This document shows, in pieces, positions 35,998 to 43,976 of a stretch of 64,000 nucleotides of DNA. The position numbers were made by a program, and so were the translations under genes. Location: positions 62,001-126,000 of the forward strand of contig NZ_BMUI01000003.1 of assembly GCF_014650115.1 (NCBI RefSeq). The letters are read 5' to 3'. The notes beneath the pieces are model-generated. The model did no database searches and had not been told where the DNA came from. It was given only the letters and a program-made list of their open reading frames with translations. Position 1 is the first letter of the stretch. Every line of letters begins with the position of its first letter. The DNA is from Streptomyces olivaceoviridis (lineage in GTDB: Bacteria; Actinomycetota; Actinomycetes; Streptomycetales; Streptomycetaceae).

Positions 35998-37089
35998 CTA
36001 CTCGCCGCCCGCTTCGCCTTCGACGTCCAGGGTCTGACCGGCACTGATGTGGTTCGGGTCGGCCCCGATGGACTTCTTGTTGCCGGCGTACAGCGCGCGC
36101 CACCCGCCGTCGACGTCAAGGGAGTCGGCGATGGAGGCGAGGGTGTCGCCCTGACGGACGGTGTACGTGTCCGCCTCACGGGAGGCGTGCCGGCCGGAAG
36201 ACGAGGCGCTCTGACCGTTTGTCACGCTTTCGTCCGTGCCGCTCTCGTCCGCGCTCGCGCCCCGGTGCCGTCCGCCGCCGAGGGACCCGGTGTCGACCAG
36301 GCTCCAGGAACCCGCGGCCTGCTGCGGGTTGTCCTCGATGCCGGTGTCCGGGGCGGCCGTGGGCGAGCTGTCGGCCCCCCGCGGGCTTCCGGTGTCCGGC
36401 GCGGTGGACTTGTCGGACTTGGGGGTGTCGGTCCCCTTGGAACCGGTCGGCGCGCCGGCGTCCTTGTCCGGCTTGGCGCTCGGAGTGGTGGCCTTGTCCG
36501 AGGAGGAGCCGTTCCCGGAGCCGGAGTTGGTGTCGGAGTCCGTGTCGGCGGAGGGCGACGAATCCGGCAGACCGGACGAGTCGGAGTTGCCGGATGAACC
36601 GGATCCACCGGATGTACCGGAGTTGCCTGCTGATCCGGACGTTTTGCCCGAACCACTGGAGCCACCGGAGCCGCCGGAGCCGCCGACGCCCGTGTCGACG
36701 TGCGTCGCACCCGAGTCCTCGGTCAGACCGGACAGCAGGGCGCAGGTGGCCCAGGGGGTGGTGCCCTTGTCGGCGAGGATCTTCTCGGCGACGGCGATCT
36801 GCTGGTTGCGGCTGGCCTGGTCGGGGCTGGCCGCGTACTGGCCGCCGCCGTAGGCGTTCCAGTCCTCCTGCGAGATCTGGAGGCCGCCGTAGTACCCGTT
36901 GCCGGTGTCGGCGCTCCAGGAGCCGCCGCTCTCGCACTCGGCCACCTTGTCCCATGTGGTGCCGTCGGCCGCGTTGGCGCTCGCCGCGCCGAGGAGCGGG
37001 ATGGCGATGGCGGAGCCGGTCACTCCGGCCGCGACGAGGAGAGCCGGGGCCTGACGGGGGCGACGGTGTCGGCCGTTCCCGGAGAGCAT
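35998..37089 (-). CDS. rpfC: Resuscitation-promoting factor with long Ser/Gly linker and LysM
   Basis: 363 residues. Signal peptide (APALLVAAGVTGSAIAIPLLGAASANA in parts), Rpf domain with KVAECESGGSWSADTGNG (catalytic Glu) and YYGGLQISQEDW, then a very long Gly/Ser/Asp/Pro-rich linker and a LysM (DTYTVRQGDTLASIADSL). The linker is variable and repeat-rich. It stands next to rpfA, as RpfC does in S. coelicolor. ATG 37089 begins MLSGNGRHRRP. A muralytic secreted enzyme. Confidence 0.9.
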   Translation of the reverse strand: MLSGNGRHRRPRQAPALLVAAGVTGSAIAIPLLGAASANAADGTTWDKVAECESGGSWSADTGNGYYGGLQISQEDWNAYGGGQYAASPDQASRNQQIAVAEKILADKGTTPWATCALLSGLTEDSGATHVDTGVGGSGGSGGSSGSGKTSGSAGNSGTSGGSGSSGNSDSSGLPDSSPSADTDSDTNSGSGNGSSSDKATTPSAKPDKDAGAPTGSKGTDTPKSDKSTAPDTGSPRGADSSPTAAPDTGIEDNPQQAAGSWSLVDTGSLGGGRHRGASADESGTDESVTNGQSASSSGRHASREADTYTVRQGDTLASIADSLDVDGGWRALYAGNKKSIGADPNHISAGQTLDVEGEAGGE

Positions 37090-37200
37090 GCAGAAGCCTT
37101 TCGAGCGACAGCAGGACCGGCGCGGCGGATGGAGCCCGGTCGCCGCGCTGATGGGTGAACGTATCGGCAGACGATCACTTGTCACAAGTTCATGCCGCAC

Positions 37201-37218
37201 AGATCACGTGAAGATCAC
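37201..37218 (-). promoter_or_regulatory. Direct AGATCAC repeat upstream of rpfC
   Basis: AGATCAC-gtga-AGATCAC, 11-bp period, about 112-130 nt upstream of the rpfC start. One-turn spacing is typical of OmpR-like response-regulator sites. Weak evidence; no regulator is identified. Confidence 0.3.
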
Positions 37219-37317
37219 AGAGTTGAATGCCTGTCATGTTTCCTTGAAGAGGTGGTGTGGGACCGTGCCGGACCAGGTCGGACGGTGTGTTCGGGCGGTG
37301 TGTTCCGGCACTGCGCC

Positions 37318-38610
37318 TCAGGCGCCGGGGGTGAACTCCACCGGGAGGGTGCGCAGGCCGCGCATGATGAGTCCGCCGCGCCAGCGCAGTTCGGCCGGGT
37401 CCGCGGCGAGCCGCAGATCGGGCAGCCGGGTGAGCAGGGTGGCGAGCGCGGTCTGGCCCTCCAGGCGGGCGAGCGGCGCGCCGAGGCAGTAGTGGATGCC
37501 GTGGCCGTAACCGAGGTGCTGGTTGTCGCGGCGGGCGAGGTCCAGCACGTCCGGGTCGGCGAACCGCTCCGGGTCCCGGTCGGCGGCGGCGAGGACGACG
37601 AGCACCGGGTCGCCCGGCGCGATCCGCTGTCCGCCGATGGTGAGCGGCTCGGTGGCGAACCGCCAGGTGGCCAGCTCCACCGGGCCGTCGAAGCGCAGCA
37701 GTTCCTCCACGCCGGTCGCCAGCAGCTCCGTCTCCCGGCGCGCCAGGGACTCCTCCAGCCGCCGGCGCTGATCGGGGTGCGTGAGCAGGGCGTAGGTGCC
37801 GTTGCCGATGAGGTTGACGGTCGTCTCGAAGCCGGCGAACAGGAGGATGAAGGCCATGGCGGCGGCCTCGTTCTCGGTGAGGTGCTCGCCGTGGTCGGAG
37901 GCGCGGATGAGGCCCGAGATCAGGTCCTCGCCGGGCGCGGGCTCGGCGGGCAGCGCCTCGCGCTTCTTGTGGATCAGCTCGGCGAGGTAGCCGCGCATCT
38001 TCTTCACCGACCGGGCGACGCCTCCCCGGGGGCCCCCGCCGTGCCGGATCATCATGCCCGCCCAGTCCCGGAAGTCGTCCTGGTCCTCGCGCGGGACGCC
38101 GAGCAGGTCGCAGATGGCGTAGATGGGCAGCGGGAAGGCGAACTCGTGGATGAGGTCGGCGGATCCGCGCCGCGCGAACTGATCGATGAGGTGATCGGTC
38201 AGCTCCTGCACCCGGGGCGCGAACTCGGCGACCCGGCGGGGCGTGAAGGCCTTGCTGACCAGCCGGCGCAGCCGGGTGTGGTCCGGCGGGTCGATGTTCA
38301 GCAGATGCGTCATCAGCTCGGCCTTGCGCTCGCCGGGGATGCCGGTCTTGCCCTTGGCGTGCGCGGGCTCGTCGTGATGCGCCGGGTTCTTGCTGAGCCG
38401 CTGGTCGGCCAGGGCCTGCCGGGCATCGGCGTACCGGGTGACCAGCCAGGCCTCCACCCCGCTCGGCAACCGCGTCCGGTGCACGGGGGCGTGCTCGCGC
38501 AGCCAGGCGTAGGCGGGGTAGGGGTCGGTGGCGAACTCCCAGGTGAAGAGGGCGGGGGCCGGCTGGTCCCGGTGGGAGGACGGCTGGGCGGGGTGGGGCT
38601 GGTCGGTCAC
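37318..38610 (-). CDS. Cytochrome P450
   Basis: 430 residues, class I soluble P450. The heme-thiolate motif is LGYGHGIHYCLGAPLARLE, the I-helix oxygen motif LLFAGFETTVN and the K-helix-type EELLRFDGP. N-terminal ALFTWEFATDPYPAYAWLRE fits actinobacterial P450s such as CYP107/105-like. No ferredoxin gene is next to it, so redox partners must come from elsewhere. The GTG start at 38610 begins TDQPHPAQ. Confidence 0.92.
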   Translation of the reverse strand: MTDQPHPAQPSSHRDQPAPALFTWEFATDPYPAYAWLREHAPVHRTRLPSGVEAWLVTRYADARQALADQRLSKNPAHHDEPAHAKGKTGIPGERKAELMTHLLNIDPPDHTRLRRLVSKAFTPRRVAEFAPRVQELTDHLIDQFARRGSADLIHEFAFPLPIYAICDLLGVPREDQDDFRDWAGMMIRHGGGPRGGVARSVKKMRGYLAELIHKKREALPAEPAPGEDLISGLIRASDHGEHLTENEAAAMAFILLFAGFETTVNLIGNGTYALLTHPDQRRRLEESLARRETELLATGVEELLRFDGPVELATWRFATEPLTIGGQRIAPGDPVLVVLAAADRDPERFADPDVLDLARRDNQHLGYGHGIHYCLGAPLARLEGQTALATLLTRLPDLRLAADPAELRWRGGLIMRGLRTLPVEFTPGA

Positions 38611-38680
38611 TCCTCGACCGTATCCGGCTCGCCGGGGAGCGTCGGGCCGGGCGGGGGCGGGCGGCGGCGGTGCGGTGGGG

Positions 38681-39670
38681 CTAGGCGGGCAGGCCCTCGG
38701 CGGCCCGTATCGCGTCCCGGTACGCGCGGGCCGCCGCCCGCAGGGCCGCCTCCGGGTCGGTGCCCGCCGCCTCGGCGCGGACCGCCAGCGCCAGCAGTTC
38801 GTAGCCGATGCCGTCCCCCTGCGGCAGCGGGACGTCCAGGCCCGCCGTGCGGGTGCGGGAGGCGAGCTTGGCGGCGAGGGCCAGGCCGGGCTGGCCGAGC
38901 GGGACGCCGTCCGTGACCGAGGTGCGCCGCTTCTCCTCGGCCTTGGTGCGCAGCCAGTGCTCCTTGACGTCCTCCGGGGTCTCGGCCTCCTCGTCGCCGA
39001 AGACGTGCGGGTGCCGGTGGATGAGCTTGGCGACGATGCCGCCGGCGACGTCGTCGACGGAGAACGGCGCGTCCGGGTCCTCCTCGGCGATGCGGGAGTG
39101 GAAGACGACCTGGAGGAGGACGTCGCCCAGCTCTTCGCGCAGCTCCGCGCGGTCGCCGGCCTCGATCGCCTCGACCAGTTCGTACGCCTCCTCGATGCCG
39201 TACTTCGCCAGGCCCTCGTGGGTCTGCCGGGAGGACCACGGGCACTCGGCGCGGATGCGGTCCATGACCTGCACGAGGTCCAGCAGGCGGGCACCGGGCA
39301 GGTCGTAGGAGGCGGGGAGCAGCTCCAGCTCCGGCATGGCGACCCGGCCGGAGCCGGCCAGCCGGGCGAGGCCGTCGGTGAGGGCGGGCTCTCCCTCGCC
39401 GGTGGCCACGACCACCACCGTCCGGCCTCCGGCACAGGCGTCGACCAGCTCCTGGGCGGTGGGGGACGTCTCCGCCACCGCTATCCCGGCCTCGCGCAGA
39501 TACGGCAGCTGCGGATGGGCGCCGTCCGCGCACAGCACGGCGTCGGCGGCGCGCAGGGCCTGCCAGGCGGGCCAGGACAGCAGACCGGGGGCGACGCGGT
39601 GGCTGGTGGTGAGCAGGACGATGCGGCCGGGGGCGGCTTCCCCACGGGCTTCGGGGCTGGTTTCGTTCAC
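38681..39670 (-). CDS. mazG: MazG nucleotide pyrophosphohydrolase with N-terminal degenerate domain
   Basis: 329 residues. The C-terminal half (from about residue 130) has the MazG pattern: LVQVMDRIRAECPWSSRQTHEGL, EEAYELVEAIEAGD, EELGDVLLQVVFHSRIA with EExxE/EExxD metal ligands. It hydrolyses (d)NTPs to NMP and PPi. The first 120 residues (IVLLTTSHRVAPG, TVVVVATGEGEPALTDGLA) look like a shrunken tetrapyrrole-methylase-fold domain, as in YabN-like fusions. GTG 39670 is the best start; ribosome site is weak. Confidence 0.87.
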   Translation of the reverse strand: MNETSPEARGEAAPGRIVLLTTSHRVAPGLLSWPAWQALRAADAVLCADGAHPQLPYLREAGIAVAETSPTAQELVDACAGGRTVVVVATGEGEPALTDGLARLAGSGRVAMPELELLPASYDLPGARLLDLVQVMDRIRAECPWSSRQTHEGLAKYGIEEAYELVEAIEAGDRAELREELGDVLLQVVFHSRIAEEDPDAPFSVDDVAGGIVAKLIHRHPHVFGDEEAETPEDVKEHWLRTKAEEKRRTSVTDGVPLGQPGLALAAKLASRTRTAGLDVPLPQGDGIGYELLALAVRAEAAGTDPEAALRAAARAYRDAIRAAEGLPA

Positions 39671-39779
39671 GATCCGAACGTAACCCACGGGGCGAGGGAG
39701 CGGATCGGGTTGTCCACAGGCCCGGTAGGACCGTGTGATCGTAGGACTGGACGCTCCGCCGCGCCGGTCCATGGCGCGT

Positions 39780-40430
39780 CTACGCCGTCACCGGCTCCCC
39801 GCCCGCCGTCGTGACCTCCCGTACCCACGGCGTCCCGGCGTCCACGCGGCTGCTCTTCTGCACGTCCCAGGAGCCGTAGCGCGGGTTGAGGTCCACGTGG
39901 AGTTCCTCCGAGGCCTTGGACAGGGCCTTCCAGAAGGCGGGCTGGCTCGTGTCGGTACCGAGCCGCGCGGCCAGCTTCTGCGCCTCCAGTTGCAGCCGCA
40001 GGTTGTCGTCGAGGCGGGCCGGGGCGATGCCGTACTTCTGCAACCAGGCCGTCTCCAGGCCCTTGCCGCCGCCGGCCTGCCGCTCCAGCTCGCCGCGCAT
40101 CTGCTGGATCTCCTTGCGGGTGACGGTGATGCCCGCGTCCTTCGCGGCGCGGTGCAGCACCCGGTCGAGCACCATGTTGTGCAGGGTGTCGCGGGTGAGG
40201 GCGCTGGTGGAGGAGACGACCTGCTGGTACTGCGTCTCGTCCGGCACCGCTGCCCGCTGTGCCCGACGGACCTCGTCGACCCGGCTCTCCAGCTGGGCGA
40301 CGGTGATCCGCTGCCCGCCGACGACGGCCGCGGCGCCCGGGTGCGCGTCGCTTCCGCAGGCGGTCAGCAGGGGTGCCGCGGCGGCGATCGCGGCGGTGAG
40401 GACGAGCGCGGTGCGACGGCGGCGGTGCAA
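39780..40430 (-). CDS. SurA N-terminal-like lipoprotein
   Basis: 216 residues from a TTG start at 40430, preceded by a near-perfect GGAGGT; no ATG/GTG nearby fits. Signal peptide with lipobox LLTAC (about residues 17-21). The mature part is SurA-N-like: GGQRITVAQLESRVDEV, LTRDTLHNMVLDRVLHRAA and ITVTRKEIQQMRGE. No PPIase domain. It is likely an extracytoplasmic folding chaperone lipoprotein. It lies upstream of mazG on the same strand. Confidence 0.85.
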   Translation of the reverse strand: MHRRRRTALVLTAAIAAAAPLLTACGSDAHPGAAAVVGGQRITVAQLESRVDEVRRAQRAAVPDETQYQQVVSSTSALTRDTLHNMVLDRVLHRAAKDAGITVTRKEIQQMRGELERQAGGGKGLETAWLQKYGIAPARLDDNLRLQLEAQKLAARLGTDTSQPAFWKALSKASEELHVDLNPRYGSWDVQKSSRVDAGTPWVREVTTAGGEPVTA

Positions 40431-40586
40431 GGGGACCTCCAAGGGAGATTGTGCGACGGTGCACAAGGTCTTGCGGTGATCGATGGTAGGCAGTGAGCAG
40501 GCTGGGGCCAACCCATTCGACCAACGATTCGCGCGCGCTTCGGGCACCGCCGCGCCGCTCCCCGAGGGGCCGCCGGGTCGGCCGGG

Positions 40587-41414
40587 TCAGCCGACGATGG
40601 CCACCGGCGCGTCCCAGGCGTCCCGGTCGACGGTCAGCGTGACGCCCCCGTGCGCCTCCTTGCTGTTCACCATGTACTGGTGGCCGCGGCTGTGGTTCGT
40701 GTACTGGGTCGCGCCCCACGGCCAGTCCGCGGTCGTCGTGTTCTGCTTGTCCCACAGCGCGTACCAGAGGTTGCCCGGCAGGTCCGTCTTGTCGGACGCG
40801 GTGGCGACGGCCTTGGCGCTGGAGCTGCTGAAGCCGTAGTAGCCGCCGCGGTAGGTCTTGGCGCGCAGCGTCTTCGTGAAGGAGCGCACATACGTCAGCA
40901 CGGCGGTGTTGCACGCCTTGTCGGCGGTGTCGTACGGCTCCATGTCCAGGTAAATGGGGCTGCCGGCCTTCATGCCGAGCGCGGAGGCCTTGGCGACGGC
41001 GTCCGCCGCGTCGGTGGCGCCGAGGGAGGCGGCCGTGGTGGCGGTCAGCTTCTCGGGGTTGGAGCCGCTCTGGCAGGGCGGCTGGGCGCCGACGTAGATC
41101 GGGATGAGCTTCCAGCCCAGGGAGTTGACCGACTTCACCCAGGAGGCGGTGAGGTTGGGCTGGGCACAGCCGCGGTTCTTGCCGCCCACGTAGACGGCGG
41201 CGGCGCCGTAGAAGCCGGTGTGCCAGGCCTTCATGGCCGACAGCGAGGGCGCGGTGCAGGTGTCGAACGCGCGGCCGGTGAAGGTCTTCTGGGCCGGCCA
41301 GGTGGTGGCGGCCATGGAGGTCTGCGCGGCGATCCCGGCCCCGGCGACGACGGCCGTGCCGGCCACCGCCCAGATGAGGTACCTGCGCTTCTTCGACTGC
41401 CGATGACCGGCCAT
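40587..41414 (-). CDS. Secreted DUF1906 (glycoside-hydrolase-like TIM-barrel) protein
   Basis: 275 residues. Signal peptide (IWAVAGTAVVAGAGIAAQ) then a DUF1906 fold like mycobacterial Rv2525c: TGRAFDTCTAPSLSAM, VYVGGKNRGCAQ, LIPIYVGAQPPCQ, IYLDMEPYD (catalytic-like Asp/Glu), YGFSSSSAK and LWDKQN. Members are glycoside-hydrolase-like and may act on the cell wall. ATG 41414 with GGGGTGGGG. Confidence 0.88.
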   Translation of the reverse strand: MAGHRQSKKRRYLIWAVAGTAVVAGAGIAAQTSMAATTWPAQKTFTGRAFDTCTAPSLSAMKAWHTGFYGAAAVYVGGKNRGCAQPNLTASWVKSVNSLGWKLIPIYVGAQPPCQSGSNPEKLTATTAASLGATDAADAVAKASALGMKAGSPIYLDMEPYDTADKACNTAVLTYVRSFTKTLRAKTYRGGYYGFSSSSAKAVATASDKTDLPGNLWYALWDKQNTTTADWPWGATQYTNHSRGHQYMVNSKEAHGGVTLTVDRDAWDAPVAIVG

Positions 41415-41567
41415 GAACCCCACCCCTGCTCGTCGCACGGCGCTTCCCGCGTGTGCGTGCCTGGCGAAAACGAAGCGAAACGTATCGAGCGCCGGGTCTA
41501 CCACCGGGAAACAGGAACCCCGTGAGTGCACAAGATTCTCCCAGGACCCGGCAAAATCCCCGCGCGG

Positions 41568-43094
41568 CTACCCGCGTACCTGCCCCAGCCACTGGAGGGT
41601 GCGGCGGATCTCCACGGCCAGCGGATGGCCCGGTCCGTGCAGCCGCTCGACGTCCAGCACGAGCCGCGCGAGGGTGTCGTGGGCGGCCGGCCGGTCGCCG
41701 AGGGCGAGCAGCAGGTGGCCGATGCGGCGGCGCACCTCGTGGGCGAGCTGCGGGTCCCCGGAGACGTACTGGTTCTCGTAGTACGGCAGCAGCGCCCGGT
41801 ACTCGGCGAGCGCCGCCGCCGGTTCGCCCAGTTGCTCCAGGCACTGGGCCGCCTCGTAGCGGTAGCGCAGCGACTGCGGGTCGGCCTGGCCGGCCTCGGC
41901 GGCGCGTTCGTCGGCGAGCCGGCGCAGTTCGGGCAGCGCGCGCCGGTACTGGCCGTCGTCCATGAGCGTGGCCGCGTACTGCTTGCGCAGGGTGCGTACG
42001 ACCGGGGAGAGCTCGCCGTGCTGTTCGGCGGCGGCCGGCAGGATCGCGCCCAGGATGTCGACGGCCTGCGTGATGCGGCCCTCGCCCAGCAGACGCTTGA
42101 CCTCGTCCACGGCGGCGGCGACATCGGGCTTCTCGGCCACCGGTGGCGCCGGTGCGGGCTGGGGCGCGGGGGTCCGCGCGCGGTCCGGCCAGGGGGCGTG
42201 CGGGCGCAGGAAGGGACGCGTGGGGTCCAGGGGAGCGCCCGTGGGCGTCCCGCGCGCGGGCAGGAGCAGCGCCAGGTCCTCGTACACCTCCTGCGCGGAC
42301 GCCGGCCGGTGCTGCGGGTCCTTGGCGAGCAGTCGCAGCACCAGGGTTTCGAGCGCCTCGGGGACCTCGGGGCGGATCCGGCGCACGGGCAGCGGCGGCT
42401 CGTACAGGTGCCGGTGCAGCACGCCCAGGGCCGTGGAACCGGCGAACGGCACCTCGCCGCTGAGCAGTTCGTGCATCAGCACACCGAGGGCGTACAGGTC
42501 GGTGTACGGGCCGACCGCGCCGCCCATCGCCTGCTCCGGCGCCATGTAGGCGGGCGAGCCGATCGGGGAACCGGTGTGCGTGAGGCGGGTGGTGTCGGTG
42601 TCCATCACCGAGGCCACGCCCAGGTCGAGGACGGTGACCGTGCCGTCCTGCTTCACCATCACGTTGCGCGGCTTGAGGTCGCGGTGCACGATCGGCACGG
42701 CGTGCACCGCGCTCAGCACGGCGCACAGTTGCGCGGCCACCGCGACCGTCCACTGCCACGGGTACGGGTCGTGCTCGGCGAGGTGGTCGTAGAGGTCGGC
42801 GCCGTCGACGTACTGCATGACGAGGAACAGCTCCTCGCCCTCGCTGCCCGCGTCGTGCACCGTCACCAGACCGGGATGGTCCACCTGCGCGGTCACCCGG
42901 CACTCGCGCACGAACCGGCGGCGCAGCTCGTCCGCCTCCTGGCCCGCCACCTTGTCCGGGCGCAGCAGCTTCACCGCCACGCGCCGGTCGAGCCGGCGGT
43001 CGTAGGCCGTCCAGACCTGGCCCATGCCGCCCTGCCCGATGAGCGTGGACAGTTCATAACGGCCGGCGACCATGCGTCCTGTCGTCACGGTCAC
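41568..43094 (-). CDS. Soluble Ser/Thr protein kinase with TPR-like C-terminus
   Basis: 508 residues. Kinase domain about residues 12-280: glycine loop LIGQGGMGQVW, VAVKLL (Lys), HRDLKPRNVMV (catalytic Asp), DLGVAS in place of DFG and GSPAYMAPEQ. A Pro-rich linker is followed by helical repeats (residues about 320-505), TPR-like, with no membrane segment. Hence it is cytosolic unlike PknB. GTG start overlaps the upstream membrane gene by 4 nt, so they may act together. Confidence 0.92.
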   Translation of the reverse strand: MTVTTGRMVAGRYELSTLIGQGGMGQVWTAYDRRLDRRVAVKLLRPDKVAGQEADELRRRFVRECRVTAQVDHPGLVTVHDAGSEGEELFLVMQYVDGADLYDHLAEHDPYPWQWTVAVAAQLCAVLSAVHAVPIVHRDLKPRNVMVKQDGTVTVLDLGVASVMDTDTTRLTHTGSPIGSPAYMAPEQAMGGAVGPYTDLYALGVLMHELLSGEVPFAGSTALGVLHRHLYEPPLPVRRIRPEVPEALETLVLRLLAKDPQHRPASAQEVYEDLALLLPARGTPTGAPLDPTRPFLRPHAPWPDRARTPAPQPAPAPPVAEKPDVAAAVDEVKRLLGEGRITQAVDILGAILPAAAEQHGELSPVVRTLRKQYAATLMDDGQYRRALPELRRLADERAAEAGQADPQSLRYRYEAAQCLEQLGEPAAALAEYRALLPYYENQYVSGDPQLAHEVRRRIGHLLLALGDRPAAHDTLARLVLDVERLHGPGHPLAVEIRRTLQWLGQVRG

Positions 43095-43753
43095 CGTCCG
43101 CCCTCGCCGTGGCCCCCGTGGCCGTCGTGCCGGCGCAGGTAGTCGCTGAGTTCGTCCAGTTCGGCGCGTACCTGGTCGATGCGGGCGGGCGCGGGGCGCC
43201 GGGGCGGCTCGGTCCGCGGCACGGCGGCCGGGGGCACCGCCCCGGTGTGCGGCGGCCCGGGTATCCGGTTGTGCGGCTGGGGTACCGGCGTGGGGTGCGC
43301 GGGCGGTACGGGGTGCTGCGGGGCCGGTACGGGCGCCGGGTACGGCGGCGTCCCGTGCCCGAAGCCGTAGGGTCCGGTGCCGGGCGGGGCGTGGGTGGTG
43401 GCGTGCGCGGGGGCGAACCCGGCGAACCGCTGTGGCTGGTGCACCCGGATGTCCACGACCAGGTAGTACACCGCGGACGCCACACCGAGGAGCATGAGCA
43501 GGCCCAGGGCGACGTCACTGCGCCAGTCCTCCTCCGGCAGTTCACCGACCACCACGAACCCGATGACGGACAGCGGCAGGCTCAGCCAGGCGGTCAGCCA
43601 GTCGAACCAGCGGCCCCGCACGAAGGCCACCCGGAACAACGGCAGGCACGACAGCAGTCCACAGGTGAGCGCCCCGGCCGCAGCGAACATCACGCGCAGG
43701 GAGATGACCTTTCCCGCGCTGCGGGGAGGCGGCGCCGTGCCGTGGCCGTACAT
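43091..43753 (-). CDS. Membrane protein, kinase operon partner
   Basis: 220 residues. Three hydrophobic segments (about residues 17-42, 53-70 and 80-99) and a long Pro/His-rich C-terminus ending in a helix (IDQVRAELDELSDYLRRHDGH). It is the first gene of a two-gene operon with the kinase, with GTGA overlap. It may anchor or sense for the kinase; that is inference. No known family was recognised. Confidence 0.75.
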   Translation of the reverse strand: MYGHGTAPPPRSAGKVISLRVMFAAAGALTCGLLSCLPLFRVAFVRGRWFDWLTAWLSLPLSVIGFVVVGELPEEDWRSDVALGLLMLLGVASAVYYLVVDIRVHQPQRFAGFAPAHATTHAPPGTGPYGFGHGTPPYPAPVPAPQHPVPPAHPTPVPQPHNRIPGPPHTGAVPPAAVPRTEPPRRPAPARIDQVRAELDELSDYLRRHDGHGGHGEGGR

Positions 43754-43934
43754 GACTGCTCCTGGACCGAGTGGGACCGAGTGGGACGGACGCCGACGGG
43801 ACGCGGTGTCCCGGTCGGAGTCCGAGCGTATAGGCCGACAAGGACAACGGGTCCCGGGTTGTACCGAACCGTTGTCGCACCGATCACTTCACGTGGTTCG
43901 GTCGCTTCACGCGGTGCGGCCGGGCCTGCTCGGC

Positions 43935-43976
43935 CGGGCGGGTCCGGTCGGGCGGGCCCGGTCGGGCGGGTTCAGT
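43935..43976. repeat. Three 14-bp tandem repeats at methyltransferase gene end
   Basis: CGGGCGGGTCCGGT and two variants at 43935-43948, 43949-43962 and 43963-43976, the last overlapping the stop of the HTH-methyltransferase gene. Just upstream, TTCACGTGG and TTCACGCGG form an 18-bp direct repeat. Confidence 0.7.

Noticed and set aside
37318..38610. P450 as part of a secondary-metabolite cluster
   Set aside because: Neighbours are housekeeping or envelope genes; no core biosynthetic enzyme is present.
39667..42903. 1078-residue leftward frame over the DUF1906/kinase region
   Set aside because: It crosses several real genes in an alternative frame with Arg/Pro-rich composition.
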